Part shown: positions 9,211-17,435 of the stretch, one piece after another
Numbering within the stretch: position 1 is the stretch's first letter
Layout: every line of letters starts with the position of its first letter
Assembly: GCF_020731285.1 (NCBI RefSeq)
Contig: NZ_JAJFOW010000032.1
Span: forward strand, 16,589-80,588
Source: Cohnella baijiui
Lineage (GTDB): Bacteria > Bacillota > Bacilli > Paenibacillales > Paenibacillaceae
Reading direction: 5' to 3'
DNA length: 64,000 bases
Notes under the pieces: model-generated
What the model was told of the DNA's origin: nothing
Database searches by the model: none
Seen by the model: the letters and a program-made list of their open reading frames with translations, nothing else
Made by a program: the position numbers and the translations under genes

Positions 9211-11145
9211 TTGGGCGCAATCGCCGGAATCTATCTCCGAGACGAAGAGCCGGTCTCGGCCGAGGAGCGCGAAACGCTGCTTCGGGAGATGACGCGGTAC
9301 GCGGCGGACGATACGGGAATCTGGCAGGAGGGCGCCCTCTTGCTGACTTGCCGGCAGCAAGGGATCACCAGGGAGTCTCGAGCGGAAAGGCTGCCTTTTC
9401 GGGATACGGTCGCTGACCTAGCCATCGTCGCGGATGCGATCCTCGACAACCGGGAAGAGCTGTCCGATCGACTGTCGATTCCCCGGGAGCACCGGGAGAA
9501 GATGACCGATAGCGAGCTCGTTCTCGCCGCCTACGGGCGCTGGGAGAGAGAGGCACCGCTGCATCTGGTCGGGGATTACGCCTTCGTCATCTGGGACGGC
9601 CGGCGCAGACAGCTTTTCGGCGCCCGGGATCCGCTCGGTACGCGGACGTTGTACATAACCGCCGATCCACGCAGGTTTGCGTTTTGCTCCGCCATGGCTC
9701 CCTTGCTGGGACTGCCGGGCGTCGTACGGGGAATCGACGAAGCCTGGCTGTCCGAGTTCCTGGCCATTTCGGATATGCGCGACGCCGCGGATCCCTTCTC
9801 GACCGTCCATGCCTCCATTCGGCAGCTGCCCCCCGGGCACCGGTTTCTCGTCGCGGAAGGATTCGCCGTCACGTACGAGCGGTTCGGATCGCTCGTGCCG
9901 ACGAGCAAGCTCCAACTGCGTTCGGACGCCGAATACGTCGAGGCGTTTCGGGAGGTGTTCGGCGCCGCCGTCCGGTCGAAGATTCGCACCGATCGCGAGG
10001 TAGGCGCCTCGCTCAGCGGGGGGCTCGATTCCGGCGCCGTCGTCGGGTACGCCGCGGAAGCGCTGCGGCAAGAGGGCAAAGTGCTGCACACTTACAGCTG
10101 CGTGCCGCCGGCGGACTTCGTCGATTGGACGGGAGGCGGCTACGTCGCGAACGAGCGGCCGTTCATCGCCGAGACGATCCGCCATGTCGGACATCTCGAC
10201 GAGCACTACCTTGATCTGGAGGGGCGCGATCCGTACTCGGACCTCGACGAGCTGTTGGATATTCGCGAGATGCCGTTCAAGACGTTCGAGAACAGCTACT
10301 GGGTGAACGCGATGTACGCGCGAGCCCGACAGCAGGGAGCCGGCGTGCTGCTCACCGGGGCGCAGGGCAATCACACCATCTCCTGGGGACCCGCCATCGA
10401 CTACTATGCCCGGCTGTTGAAACGGTTCCGGTGGCTGACGCTGCATCGAGAGCTGCGGCTGTACGGGAAGCGGGTGCGGGTGCGCCGCTCGCGCTTGCTG
10501 CCCATCGTAGGCAAGGAGGCGATCGCATCGCTCCTGCCTCGTTCCTTTCAAGCCGCCGAGCCGTTTCCGGCCATGATCCACCCCGACTTCGCGGCCAAGA
10601 CGCGCGTGCAAGAACGCCTCAAGCAGGCGGGCATCGGCCAGGACGAGGACCTCGTCGAACCGTGGGAGGAGCGGGAGCGGCACTTCGGCAGCGCGGTCAT
10701 CCACAATCTCATCGGGACGAGCGGCGCGAAGTTTTCGTTGCGCTACGGCCTGTGGGAGCGCGACCCGACCGCCGACGCGCGCGTGATCCGATTCTGCCTG
10801 TCGCTGCCGATCGAGCAGTTCGTGCAGCGGGGCATGGACCGGGCGCTCGTTCGGCGGGCGACGGAGCGGGAGCTGCCGGATGCCGTACGGCTCAATCAAC
10901 GATATCGGGGCGTGCAGGGAGCGGATTGGGTGCACCGAATGCGAGCCGTCTGGCCGGTCTACCTAGGTGAGCTGCAGGAGATGTGCCGGGACTCGCTGAC
11001 GGCGGGCATCCTGAACATTCCGCTGGTGACGGGCGCATTGGCCCGTATCGGACGAACGCCTCGGCCGGAATTGGCGCTCGAAGACGACACTCGGCTCCTC
11101 ATGCGCTGTCTGATCGTCTACCGCTTCTTGAAGCGGGCGGGCTAA
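9211..11145 (+). CDS. Lasso peptide cyclase (asparagine synthetase-like, C protein)
   Basis: A 644-residue class B asparagine-synthetase homologue. The N-terminal Ntn-like domain (GAIAGIYLRDEEPV) lacks the Cys2 nucleophile needed to hydrolyse glutamine, as in lasso cyclases. The C-terminal domain has the ATP pyrophosphatase loop SLSGGLDSGAVVGYAAEAL near residues 267-285. The enzyme should adenylate the Asp9 side chain of the precursor core and close the macrolactam with Ala1. The next genes (precursor, kinase, PqqD-like RRE, transglutaminase-like protease, exporter) fix the role. TTG start at 9211 follows GGCGGGGG. Length is normal for lasso C proteins of Bacillales. Confidence 0.92.
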   Translation: MGAIAGIYLRDEEPVSAEERETLLREMTRYAADDTGIWQEGALLLTCRQQGITRESRAERLPFRDTVADLAIVADAILDNREELSDRLSIPREHREKMTDSELVLAAYGRWEREAPLHLVGDYAFVIWDGRRRQLFGARDPLGTRTLYITADPRRFAFCSAMAPLLGLPGVVRGIDEAWLSEFLAISDMRDAADPFSTVHASIRQLPPGHRFLVAEGFAVTYERFGSLVPTSKLQLRSDAEYVEAFREVFGAAVRSKIRTDREVGASLSGGLDSGAVVGYAAEALRQEGKVLHTYSCVPPADFVDWTGGGYVANERPFIAETIRHVGHLDEHYLDLEGRDPYSDLDELLDIREMPFKTFENSYWVNAMYARARQQGAGVLLTGAQGNHTISWGPAIDYYARLLKRFRWLTLHRELRLYGKRVRVRRSRLLPIVGKEAIASLLPRSFQAAEPFPAMIHPDFAAKTRVQERLKQAGIGQDEDLVEPWEERERHFGSAVIHNLIGTSGAKFSLRYGLWERDPTADARVIRFCLSLPIEQFVQRGMDRALVRRATERELPDAVRLNQRYRGVQGADWVHRMRAVWPVYLGELQEMCRDSLTAGILNIPLVTGALARIGRTPRPELALEDDTRLLMRCLIVYRFLKRAG

Positions 11146-11190
11146 ATGCGGCGGGCAATGAAGGCAAGCATTTGAAAGGAGGTGATTTCG

Positions 11191-11358
11191 ATGAAAAAGT
11201 CCTGGCAAGCACCCGCACTGGAAACGCTGGACGTCGGCATGACGATGGCCGGCACGGGCACGCGTAATGTGGACTGGGTATTCGTAGGCGGGAAGCCGCA
11301 GCTCAACCTGACCGACGATCCTAAGTGGAACGGCTACCCTGCGCCTCCGCTCTCCTAA
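11191..11358 (+). CDS. Lasso peptide precursor (A), paeninodin-like leader with long core
   Basis: A 55-codon gene after a perfect AAAGGAGGTGAT. The leader begins MKKSWQAPALETLDVGMTM, matching the paeninodin-type leaders, with Thr at the penultimate leader position as B1/B2 recognition requires. The predicted core starts at Ala20 as AGTGTRNVD: Ala1 and Asp9 would form the nine-residue macrolactam. The core then continues to PAPPLS, 36 residues in all, longer than the usual 15-26. The final Ser is the expected target of the neighbouring kinase. Cleavage before Ala20 is inferred by analogy. A shorter mature product by extra trimming is possible. Confidence 0.88.
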   Translation: MKKSWQAPALETLDVGMTMAGTGTRNVDWVFVGGKPQLNLTDDPKWNGYPAPPLS

Positions 11359-11394
11359 CGTACATCACGTTGAAGGCATCGTTCGGCTGAAGGG

Positions 11395-11432
11395 CCTCTT
11401 GTCCGCCATCAAGGGCGGGCAAGAGGACTTTT
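11395..11432 (+). terminator. Attenuator-like hairpin between precursor and kinase genes
   Basis: CCTCTTGTCCGCC (11395-11407) pairs with GGCGGGCAAGAGG (11414-11426), a 13-bp stem with one G-T wobble and a 6-base loop, followed by ACTTTTAA. No new promoter is visible before the kinase gene, so partial read-through would keep precursor mRNA in excess over the enzymes. Confidence 0.6.
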
Positions 11433-11468
11433 AAGCGCCAGATTCTTGATAAAGGCAAAGGTGACGCG

Positions 11469-12425
11469 ATGATCACGGCGATCCAACAGTTTCACTACCA
11501 GGCGTTCGGCCTGACGATCGGGAGCGAAATTCCGCTGCCGGAGCTGATGCCGGCGACTACCCGGGATTCCCGGCCGGACGTAGAGATCAAGTTCGCCGAT
11601 CTTTCGGAAGCCTGGAACGAAGGGGTATCCGCGAAGACCTATTTTACGGTGGATGGCGACGACATTCGATTTGCAGTACCGGGTACCGTTCTGTACCGCA
11701 TCCGAGGGGGCGGGGAAATTGCCATCCATCCGCTGGAAGGCGCAGACGAGCGTGTCGTTCGGCTGTATCTGCTAGGCTCTTGCATGGGGGCACTGTTGCT
11801 GCAGCGCGGCATTCTGCCGCTTCACGGCAGCGCGGTCGTCATCGACGGAGCGGCTTACGCGTTCGTCGGGGAGTCCGGAGCGGGCAAGTCGACCTTGGCG
11901 GCGGCATTCGCCAAAAGAGGATATCCGCTGCTCAGCGACGACGTCATCGCACTGACGCTCGGTTCGCCGGACGACGGCATGGATTTGCCGCAACCTGTCG
12001 TTATGCCTGCCTATCCGCAGCAGAAGCTCTGGCAGGAAAGCCTCGAGCAGCTCGGGATGGCGCGGGATCGGTATTCGCCGCTGTATCGCGAGGTCGCCAA
12101 ATTCGCCGTTCCCGTGTCGGCTTCTTATTGCGGGGAGCAAGCTCCGCTCAAGGGTATTTTCGAGCTGTTGCCTTCCGCGTCATCGACGGGGGTGGAGATC
12201 GCTCCGATCGGCAAGTTGGAGCGGCTGCCGCTCATCGGGACGCATACGTATCGCAATTTCCTGATTCCTCAGCTAGGCTTGGCTGCTTGGCACTTCGCCC
12301 GGTCGGCGCGTCTCGCGACCCAGACGGACGTTTACAGAGTAAGCAGACCTCTCCATCCGTTTTCGGCACCGGAGATGGTCGATCGGATTTTACAGACGGT
12401 ATGTGAAGGAGTGGAAGCAAGATGA
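11469..12425 (+). CDS. HPr-kinase-like lasso peptide kinase (PadeK-like)
   Basis: A 318-residue HPr kinase/phosphorylase-like protein. The P-loop GESGAGKST is at residues 134-142, followed by LLSDDVIAL, the acidic segment seen after the P-loop in this family. The N-terminal 130 residues differ from HprK, as in lasso-cluster kinases. In the paeninodin system such a kinase phosphorylates the side chain of the C-terminal Ser of the precursor; the precursor encoded here also ends in Ser. The stop overlaps the next start by 4 bp (ATGA). HprK proper would be a single housekeeping gene elsewhere; context makes the tailoring role much more likely. Confidence 0.85.
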   Translation: MITAIQQFHYQAFGLTIGSEIPLPELMPATTRDSRPDVEIKFADLSEAWNEGVSAKTYFTVDGDDIRFAVPGTVLYRIRGGGEIAIHPLEGADERVVRLYLLGSCMGALLLQRGILPLHGSAVVIDGAAYAFVGESGAGKSTLAAAFAKRGYPLLSDDVIALTLGSPDDGMDLPQPVVMPAYPQQKLWQESLEQLGMARDRYSPLYREVAKFAVPVSASYCGEQAPLKGIFELLPSASSTGVEIAPIGKLERLPLIGTHTYRNFLIPQLGLAAWHFARSARLATQTDVYRVSRPLHPFSAPEMVDRILQTVCEGVEAR

Positions 12426-12721
12426 ACCCGAACTTGACCGCCCGGGCCGCCACGTTCGTTCAAAACGGCGACAGCCTCGTCAGCGACATGAACGGCGAGA
12501 AAGTCATGATGAGCATTCAGAACGGCAAGTACTACAATCTTGGCGCCATCGGCGGCCGCATTTGGGAGTTGGTCGCAGTTCCGCAGACGATCGAGCAGCT
12601 CGCGACGGCATTGATGGAGGAATACGAGGTCGACAGGGATACTTGCGAAGCGCAGGTCCGGCAGTTCCTCGATCATTTGCTGCAAGAGAAGCTGATCAAG
12701 ACGGAAATAGCGCCGGCCTAA
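12422..12721 (+). CDS. PqqD-like leader-binding protein (lasso B1)
   Basis: A 99-residue PqqD-family protein carrying the RiPP recognition element that binds the precursor leader and delivers it to the protease. Visible family features are the strand pair VSDMNGEKVMMSIQNGKYYNLGAIGGRIWELV and the C-terminal helical part up to FLDHLLQEKLI. It overlaps the kinase gene by 4 bp and is followed after 17 bp by the protease gene. The separate B1 and B2 genes are the typical split arrangement of Gram-positive lasso operons. Confidence 0.9.
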   Translation: MNPNLTARAATFVQNGDSLVSDMNGEKVMMSIQNGKYYNLGAIGGRIWELVAVPQTIEQLATALMEEYEVDRDTCEAQVRQFLDHLLQEKLIKTEIAPA

Positions 12722-12738
12722 AAAGGAGGAGAGCGGCG

Positions 12739-13221
12739 ATGATCGTTCGCAGGCTCCGTGCCTTCCTGAAGAAGCCGCTCGGCACGAAGCTGCTTTTGCT
12801 GGAAGCCTTTCTTTTTCTCGGATGGGCGCGATTTCTCAAGCTGCTGCCTTTCTCGCGGGTGAGCCCTTCGCTTGGCACACTGCAGACGGAAACTTCGTGG
12901 TCGTGCTTCACGGAAGACGAAGTGACGCTTCGTCGCGTTTCGCGGGCTGTTCGGACGATGAGCCGCTATACCTGGTGGGAGAGCAAGTGCCTCGTCATGG
13001 CGATCGCCGCCATGAAAATGCTGCAGCGCCGCGGCATCGACAGCACGCTTTACTTAGGGACGGCCAAGGACGAAGAGGGGCGCATGATCGCTCATGCCTG
13101 GCTCCGCAGCGGGCCTTATTATTTGACGGGAGCGGAAGAAATGGCGGCTTTTACGGTGGTCAGCCGGTTCGGACGCTTCACGAACGGACGGCACAGCCAA
13201 AGGAGACCTCAAAATGGGTGA
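12739..13221 (+). CDS. Lasso leader protease (B2, transglutaminase-like)
   Basis: A 160-residue transglutaminase-like cysteine protease that removes the leader before cyclisation. The catalytic Cys84 is in WWESKCLVMAIAAMKML and His119 in IAHAWLRSG, with the family ending FTVVSRFGRF. An N-terminal hydrophobic stretch (LLLLEAFLFLGWARFL) is usual for this family. The start is ATG 12739 after AAAAGGAGGAG; an upstream in-frame extension to 12403 lies inside other genes. The 3' end overlaps the nucleotidyltransferase gene by 8 bp. Confidence 0.92.
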   Translation: MIVRRLRAFLKKPLGTKLLLLEAFLFLGWARFLKLLPFSRVSPSLGTLQTETSWSCFTEDEVTLRRVSRAVRTMSRYTWWESKCLVMAIAAMKMLQRRGIDSTLYLGTAKDEEGRMIAHAWLRSGPYYLTGAEEMAAFTVVSRFGRFTNGRHSQRRPQNG

Positions 13222-14401
13222 AGCGCCGCAACTCCCCGTACATACGCTCCCGCAGGAGCTGCAAGCCCTGTTGTTCTATCTGCACCCTCGAGAGCAAGGT
13301 CATCGATGGCAAGAAGCGCAATCCGACCTCGAATGGGACCGGCTGATGGAGCTGGCCATTCACCATCGCGTTTATCCGCTCCTCCAACACCGCTTCCGCC
13401 AACAACGCCCCGCTTCCTTCCCGCCGGCACTCGAACAGGCACTCGGCAGACTCTGCAGCGAGAATACGTTTCGCATGATGCATCTGACCGCCGAAATGCT
13501 CGAAGTGGCTTCGCTCTTCGAACGGTCCGGGATCCGAACGCTCATGCTGAAAGGTCCGGTCCTGGCGCAGGCGCTTTATGGCGAGCTTTCCCTGCGTACC
13601 TCCAAAGACCTCGATCTGCTCGTGCCGCCGGATCAGGTCGAAGCGGCCGAAGCGCTTCTGCGCAGCCGAGGATACCGGCTGGACGACGACGCGCCCCGCA
13701 TCATCAACGACCTGAAGTGGAAGACGCATCATGTCTCTTACACGCACATCCATACAGGCGTTCAAATCGAGCTGCACTGGAATCTGAACCCGGATACCCG
13801 CGGAGAACCGGAATTCGACGAGCTGTGGAACCGCCGCAGCGAAGCCGCGTTCTCCGGTCGAACGGTCTATTACCCGGGCCGTGAAGATTTGTTCATCTAC
13901 CTCGTCGCGCACGGCGCCCGGCATGGCTGGTTCCGCCTGCGGTGGCTCATGGATTTCGACAGAATGCTTCAGCTTCCGCTGCAATGGGATTTGCTGTATC
14001 GCCTGCTGGAGCGCAACGAATGCCGGCGTCTGGCCGGCCAAGCCGCGATTCTATGCGAGAAGCTGCTCCATACGCCAATACCGGCGCCGCTGCGGCCGTT
14101 TATGCTGCAAAGATCGTCCGGTCGTCTGGCGCGCCAAGCATTCGAGATCATCCGCGATCTCGTCCGTCTGGCTCCGAAACCTTCCAGCCATGATGTGAAC
14201 AAGCATTACCGGGGGTACGTCCTCGGGACGATGTCCCTTCGGCAAAAAGCCATTTTCGCGCTCGGGAAGCTTTACCCCAGCTCCTGGGATGCGCAGCTGC
14301 TGCCCTTGCCGCGCAAGCTGCATTTCATGTACTTCCTCTTGCGTCCCTTTCTGTGGTATTGGAGGCGGCGCAGGACCGGGCGTCCGAACATGGAGGGCTG
14401 A
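13214..14401 (+). CDS. Nucleotidyltransferase family protein of the lasso cluster
   Basis: A 395-residue protein of the NTP_transf_5 type. The signature region GIRTLMLKGPVLAQALYGE followed by SLRTSKDLDLLVPPDQV (about residues 102-140) shows the Lys-Gly and the DLDLLV acidic pair that should bind metal and nucleotide. Such genes occur in many phosphorylating Bacillales lasso clusters, but the reaction is not established to my knowledge; an action on the phosphorylated C-terminus would be a reasonable guess. It overlaps the protease gene by 8 bp and precedes the exporter by 2 bp, so it is firmly inside the operon. Confidence 0.8.
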   Translation: MGEAPQLPVHTLPQELQALLFYLHPREQGHRWQEAQSDLEWDRLMELAIHHRVYPLLQHRFRQQRPASFPPALEQALGRLCSENTFRMMHLTAEMLEVASLFERSGIRTLMLKGPVLAQALYGELSLRTSKDLDLLVPPDQVEAAEALLRSRGYRLDDDAPRIINDLKWKTHHVSYTHIHTGVQIELHWNLNPDTRGEPEFDELWNRRSEAAFSGRTVYYPGREDLFIYLVAHGARHGWFRLRWLMDFDRMLQLPLQWDLLYRLLERNECRRLAGQAAILCEKLLHTPIPAPLRPFMLQRSSGRLARQAFEIIRDLVRLAPKPSSHDVNKHYRGYVLGTMSLRQKAIFALGKLYPSSWDAQLLPLPRKLHFMYFLLRPFLWYWRRRRTGRPNMEG

Positions 14402-14403
14402 CG

Positions 14404-16200
14404 ATGAAGGAACTCATCTTTTATTTCAAGAAGCTGCACGCCTCGGCCGGCATCTGGCTGTACATCAACCTGATCGGCATGATTCTGATCAGCTCGCTCG
14501 AAGGGATCGGGATTTATTTGCTCGTCCCGATGCTCAGCATTATGGGGTCGTTTAACGTCGACCTCGGCAGCATTCCCTACGTGGACCGGGTGATGTCTGC
14601 CCTTCACCGGATCGACCCCGGCGTCCAGCTGCCCCTTCTGCTCGGCATCTACGCCGTCATCATCATCGGCCAGGCGCTTCTGCAGCGCCTGCAGCAAATG
14701 CAGAGCAGCCGAATCAACCAGACGTTCATTCGGCTATTGAGATTGGACATCTATCAGCAACTGCTTGCCTCCTCGTGGCATTTTTTCGTGAGAAAGCGGA
14801 AGTCTGATTTCTATCATATTTTGACAAACGAACTGGCGCGGGTTGCGGTAGGCACGGTTCAGGCCATGACCTTCCTCACCTCGATCGTGTTCACCGTCAT
14901 TCAAATCGGCCTCGCGCTGGTCCTCTCCGCCAAGCTCACCCTGCTCGTCCTCGCTTGCGGCATCGGCTTCGTGCTGTTTTCCCGCCGCTTCGTGCGGAGC
15001 GCCAAGCGGCTCGGCGCCCGAATGACCGACCTGTCGCAGGGGTATTTCGCCGCGGTGAACGACAGCTTCAACGGCATCAAGGACATCAAGAGCAATCGGA
15101 TGGAAGCGACGCAGCTGCAGTGGTTTCGCCGGCTGAACCGGCAGATGGAGGACAACGCGAACCAGTTTGTCCGCAACCAGTCGATGAGCCAGTTTTTCTA
15201 CAAAGTCGCCTCGGCGCTGTTGATCGTACTGTTCGTGTTTGTCTCGTTCGAGGTGATGCACGTGAAGACGGAGCAGCTCGTGATGATCGTCCTCATCTTC
15301 ACCCGCCTGTGGCCGCGCTTCACCTCCCTGCAGAACAGCATCGAGCAGATGGTGGCGGCGATCCCCGCCTTCCGCAGCCTGAACGATCTCCATCGGGAAT
15401 GCGAAGCGGTCAAGGAGATGGATATCGAAGCGCAGGCGAGTCAAACGGAGCGCTTCGAGATTCGCCATTCGCTCGTCTGCCAGAACGTCTCGTTCCGTTT
15501 CGACCGGCAGTCGCCGGTCTATGCGCTGCAGGATATTGAGCTGACCATCCCGGCCAACCGCACGACCGCGATCGTCGGCAAATCCGGCGCGGGCAAGAGC
15601 ACGCTAATCGACGTGTTGATCGGGCTGTTCGAGCCGGAGCGCGGCGCCGTTCTGATCGACGGGGTGCCGCTGTCGCGCGACAAGCTGACGTCCTTCCGCA
15701 ACTCGATCAGCTACGTTTCGCAGGACCCGTTCCTGTTCAACGCGAGCATCCGCGACAATCTGACGATGGTCGCGCCGAACGCCGGCGAGTCCGAGCTCTG
15801 GCAGGCGCTGACGTTTGCGGCGGCCCGGGATTTCGTGGAGAAGCTGCCGCAAGGTCTCGATACGGTGCTCGGCGACCGGGGCATCCGGCTTTCCGGCGGG
15901 GAGCGCCAGCGAATCGTGCTCGCCCGCGCCATGCTGCGCAAGCCGTCGATCCTCGTGCTGGACGAGGCGACGAGCGCCCTGGATAACGAGAACGAGGCGA
16001 TCATCCAGAAGGCGCTGGACCGATTGAAAGGAAGCCTGACGATCGTCGTGATCGCCCACCGGCTGTCGACGATCCGAAATGCGGATCAAGTCGTCGTCGT
16101 GGAGCAGGGCCAGATCATTCAACAAGGGGAGTACGTCCAGCTCTCCAAAGAGTCCAAGGGCATGTTCAGCCGGTTGTTGGCCTATCAAGCGGAAGCGTAG
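14404..16200 (+). CDS. ABC exporter, lasso D protein
   Basis: A 598-residue half-transporter with fused membrane (residues 1-320) and ATPase domains. Walker A GKSGAGKST lies near residues 392-400, the signature LSGGERQR near 496-503 and Walker B LVLDEATSALD near 516-526, followed by the H-loop IVVIAHRLST. It should dimerise and export the finished lasso peptide, also giving immunity. ATG 14404 has GGAGGGCTGACG ahead of it; an upstream in-frame ATG at 14353 lies within the nucleotidyltransferase gene. It abuts the LCP gene. Confidence 0.92.
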   Translation: MKELIFYFKKLHASAGIWLYINLIGMILISSLEGIGIYLLVPMLSIMGSFNVDLGSIPYVDRVMSALHRIDPGVQLPLLLGIYAVIIIGQALLQRLQQMQSSRINQTFIRLLRLDIYQQLLASSWHFFVRKRKSDFYHILTNELARVAVGTVQAMTFLTSIVFTVIQIGLALVLSAKLTLLVLACGIGFVLFSRRFVRSAKRLGARMTDLSQGYFAAVNDSFNGIKDIKSNRMEATQLQWFRRLNRQMEDNANQFVRNQSMSQFFYKVASALLIVLFVFVSFEVMHVKTEQLVMIVLIFTRLWPRFTSLQNSIEQMVAAIPAFRSLNDLHRECEAVKEMDIEAQASQTERFEIRHSLVCQNVSFRFDRQSPVYALQDIELTIPANRTTAIVGKSGAGKSTLIDVLIGLFEPERGAVLIDGVPLSRDKLTSFRNSISYVSQDPFLFNASIRDNLTMVAPNAGESELWQALTFAAARDFVEKLPQGLDTVLGDRGIRLSGGERQRIVLARAMLRKPSILVLDEATSALDNENEAIIQKALDRLKGSLTIVVIAHRLSTIRNADQVVVVEQGQIIQQGEYVQLSKESKGMFSRLLAYQAEA

Positions 16201-16212
16201 GTGAAGGAGTCC

Positions 16213-17133
16213 ATGAAAAAATGGATATGGATCGGCGTCTCCATCACCGGTTTTTTGGTCCTGGTGGCGGGCGGGCTGCTGATCTACGCGTATTACTCGC
16301 TGCAGCACACGGCCAAGCAGGTCTATGAGCCGCTCGATCGCCCGCACTACGTGAGCCGGGATACCGAGATCAAGACGGAGAAAATCTCGACGAGCGCCAT
16401 GTCCTCCTTTACGGTCATGATGCTGGGCGTCGACGAGCGGGAGAACGACCGGGGACGTTCGGACACGATCATCTTGCTGACCGTCAATCCGAGCACCGAA
16501 AAAGTGCTCATGTTCAATATCCCGCGGGATACGCGCACGGAGATCGTCGGTCGCGACACCGAAGACAAGATTAATCACGCGTACGCATTCGACGGTCTGG
16601 CGGGATCGATCCGTACGGTCGAGCACTTCCTCGATATGCCGATCGACTATTATGTCGAGGTGAATATGGAGGGTTTCGAGACCGTGGTGGATACGCTAAA
16701 CGGCGTCGACGTGAACAATCCGTTCGCGTTCGATTATTCGGGCACGTCTTTTCCGAAGGGGCCGCTGCATTTGAACGGAGCGGACGCGCTGAAATTTTCC
16801 CGCATGCGCTACGACGATCCGCGAGGCGACTTCGGGCGCAACGAGCGGCAGCGCCAGATCGTGAAGGACGTCATCCGCAGGGCCGCGCAATGGAACAATG
16901 CGTTCGATCTCCCTCAGCTCTTGAAGGACGTCGGCAAAACTGTGAAGACGAACCTCACGTTCGACGAGATGCAGGATCTAATTCTCAAGTACCGCAAGCA
17001 TATCAAGACGGTCGACACGACCGAAATCCGCGGCCAAGGCAAAATGATCGGCGGCATTTACTACTATCTCGTGGACCAGCAGGAGCGGGACCGGATCCAC
17101 GCAGCCATGAAGCAAACGCTGCAAGGGTCTTGA
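16213..17133 (+). CDS. LytR-CpsA-Psr (LCP) family protein
   Basis: A 306-residue extracytoplasmic protein with one N-terminal membrane anchor (residues 4-25) and an LCP domain: MLGVDERENDRGRSDTIILL, FNIPRDTRTEIVG and KINHAYAFDG are the typical strands with Arg/Asp residues that bind the polyprenyl phosphate. Such enzymes transfer lipid-linked glycopolymers onto peptidoglycan. ATG 16213 is preferred because AGGTGA (16199-16204) sits 8 bases ahead; GTG 16201 lies within that site. It is co-transcribed with the lasso exporter, where it has no obvious role. It may instead serve the polysaccharide made by the upstream operon. Confidence 0.88.
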   Translation: MKKWIWIGVSITGFLVLVAGGLLIYAYYSLQHTAKQVYEPLDRPHYVSRDTEIKTEKISTSAMSSFTVMMLGVDERENDRGRSDTIILLTVNPSTEKVLMFNIPRDTRTEIVGRDTEDKINHAYAFDGLAGSIRTVEHFLDMPIDYYVEVNMEGFETVVDTLNGVDVNNPFAFDYSGTSFPKGPLHLNGADALKFSRMRYDDPRGDFGRNERQRQIVKDVIRRAAQWNNAFDLPQLLKDVGKTVKTNLTFDEMQDLILKYRKHIKTVDTTEIRGQGKMIGGIYYYLVDQQERDRIHAAMKQTLQGS

Positions 17134-17178
17134 CGGCAGCTTCGTGATCCGTGCCGGTCTTAGGCTTCCGTTTAAAGT

Positions 17179-17214
17179 CCGTGCCCAGCTCCCGGGAGCT
17201 GGGCACGGTTTTTT
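17179..17214 (+). terminator. Strong terminator of the lasso/LCP operon
   Basis: CCGTGCCCAGCTCCC (17179-17193) is followed at once by its exact reverse complement (17194-17208) and then TTTTTT. It ends the long operon after the LCP gene. Confidence 0.92.
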
Positions 17215-17346
17215 GTCGTTTCGGGACACGTGGTCTCCGGCAAGCGTTTCCGAAGATACATGACCGACGAACGACTCCCCCGTCGCAAGATGTAACGATC
17301 GTCATCCCTGTTTGGGTCTTTCAGGCCCCTTTTTTTACGATATGTC

Positions 17347-17398
17347 TTGCCAAAAATGATACAATTCGTTACAATTTCATTGTATTCGATACGTATCG
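17347..17398 (+). promoter_or_regulatory. Sigma-A promoter with overlapping dyads
   Basis: TTGCCA (17347-17352), 17 bp, TACAAT (17370-17375) is a near-consensus sigma-A promoter for the small gene at 17436. The -10 box is one arm of TACAAT-TTC-ATTGTA (17370-17384), and a perfect 12-bp palindrome CGATACGTATCG follows at 17387-17398, over or just after the start point. Both are good operator candidates. The 17134-17435 gap holds only this and the terminator. Confidence 0.65.
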
Positions 17399-17435
17399 AC
17401 ACAATACGGAGATAATCGTGAAATAAGGGGCGGAA

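Noticed and set aside
9211..17133. Lasso peptide isopeptidase or TonB-type receptor genes
   Set aside because: None seen; those belong to proteobacterial lasso clusters. Export by the ABC protein is sufficient here.
17151..17426. 91-residue plus-strand frame behind the LCP gene
   Set aside because: It contains the strong terminator palindrome and the promoter of the next gene, so it cannot be a normal coding region.
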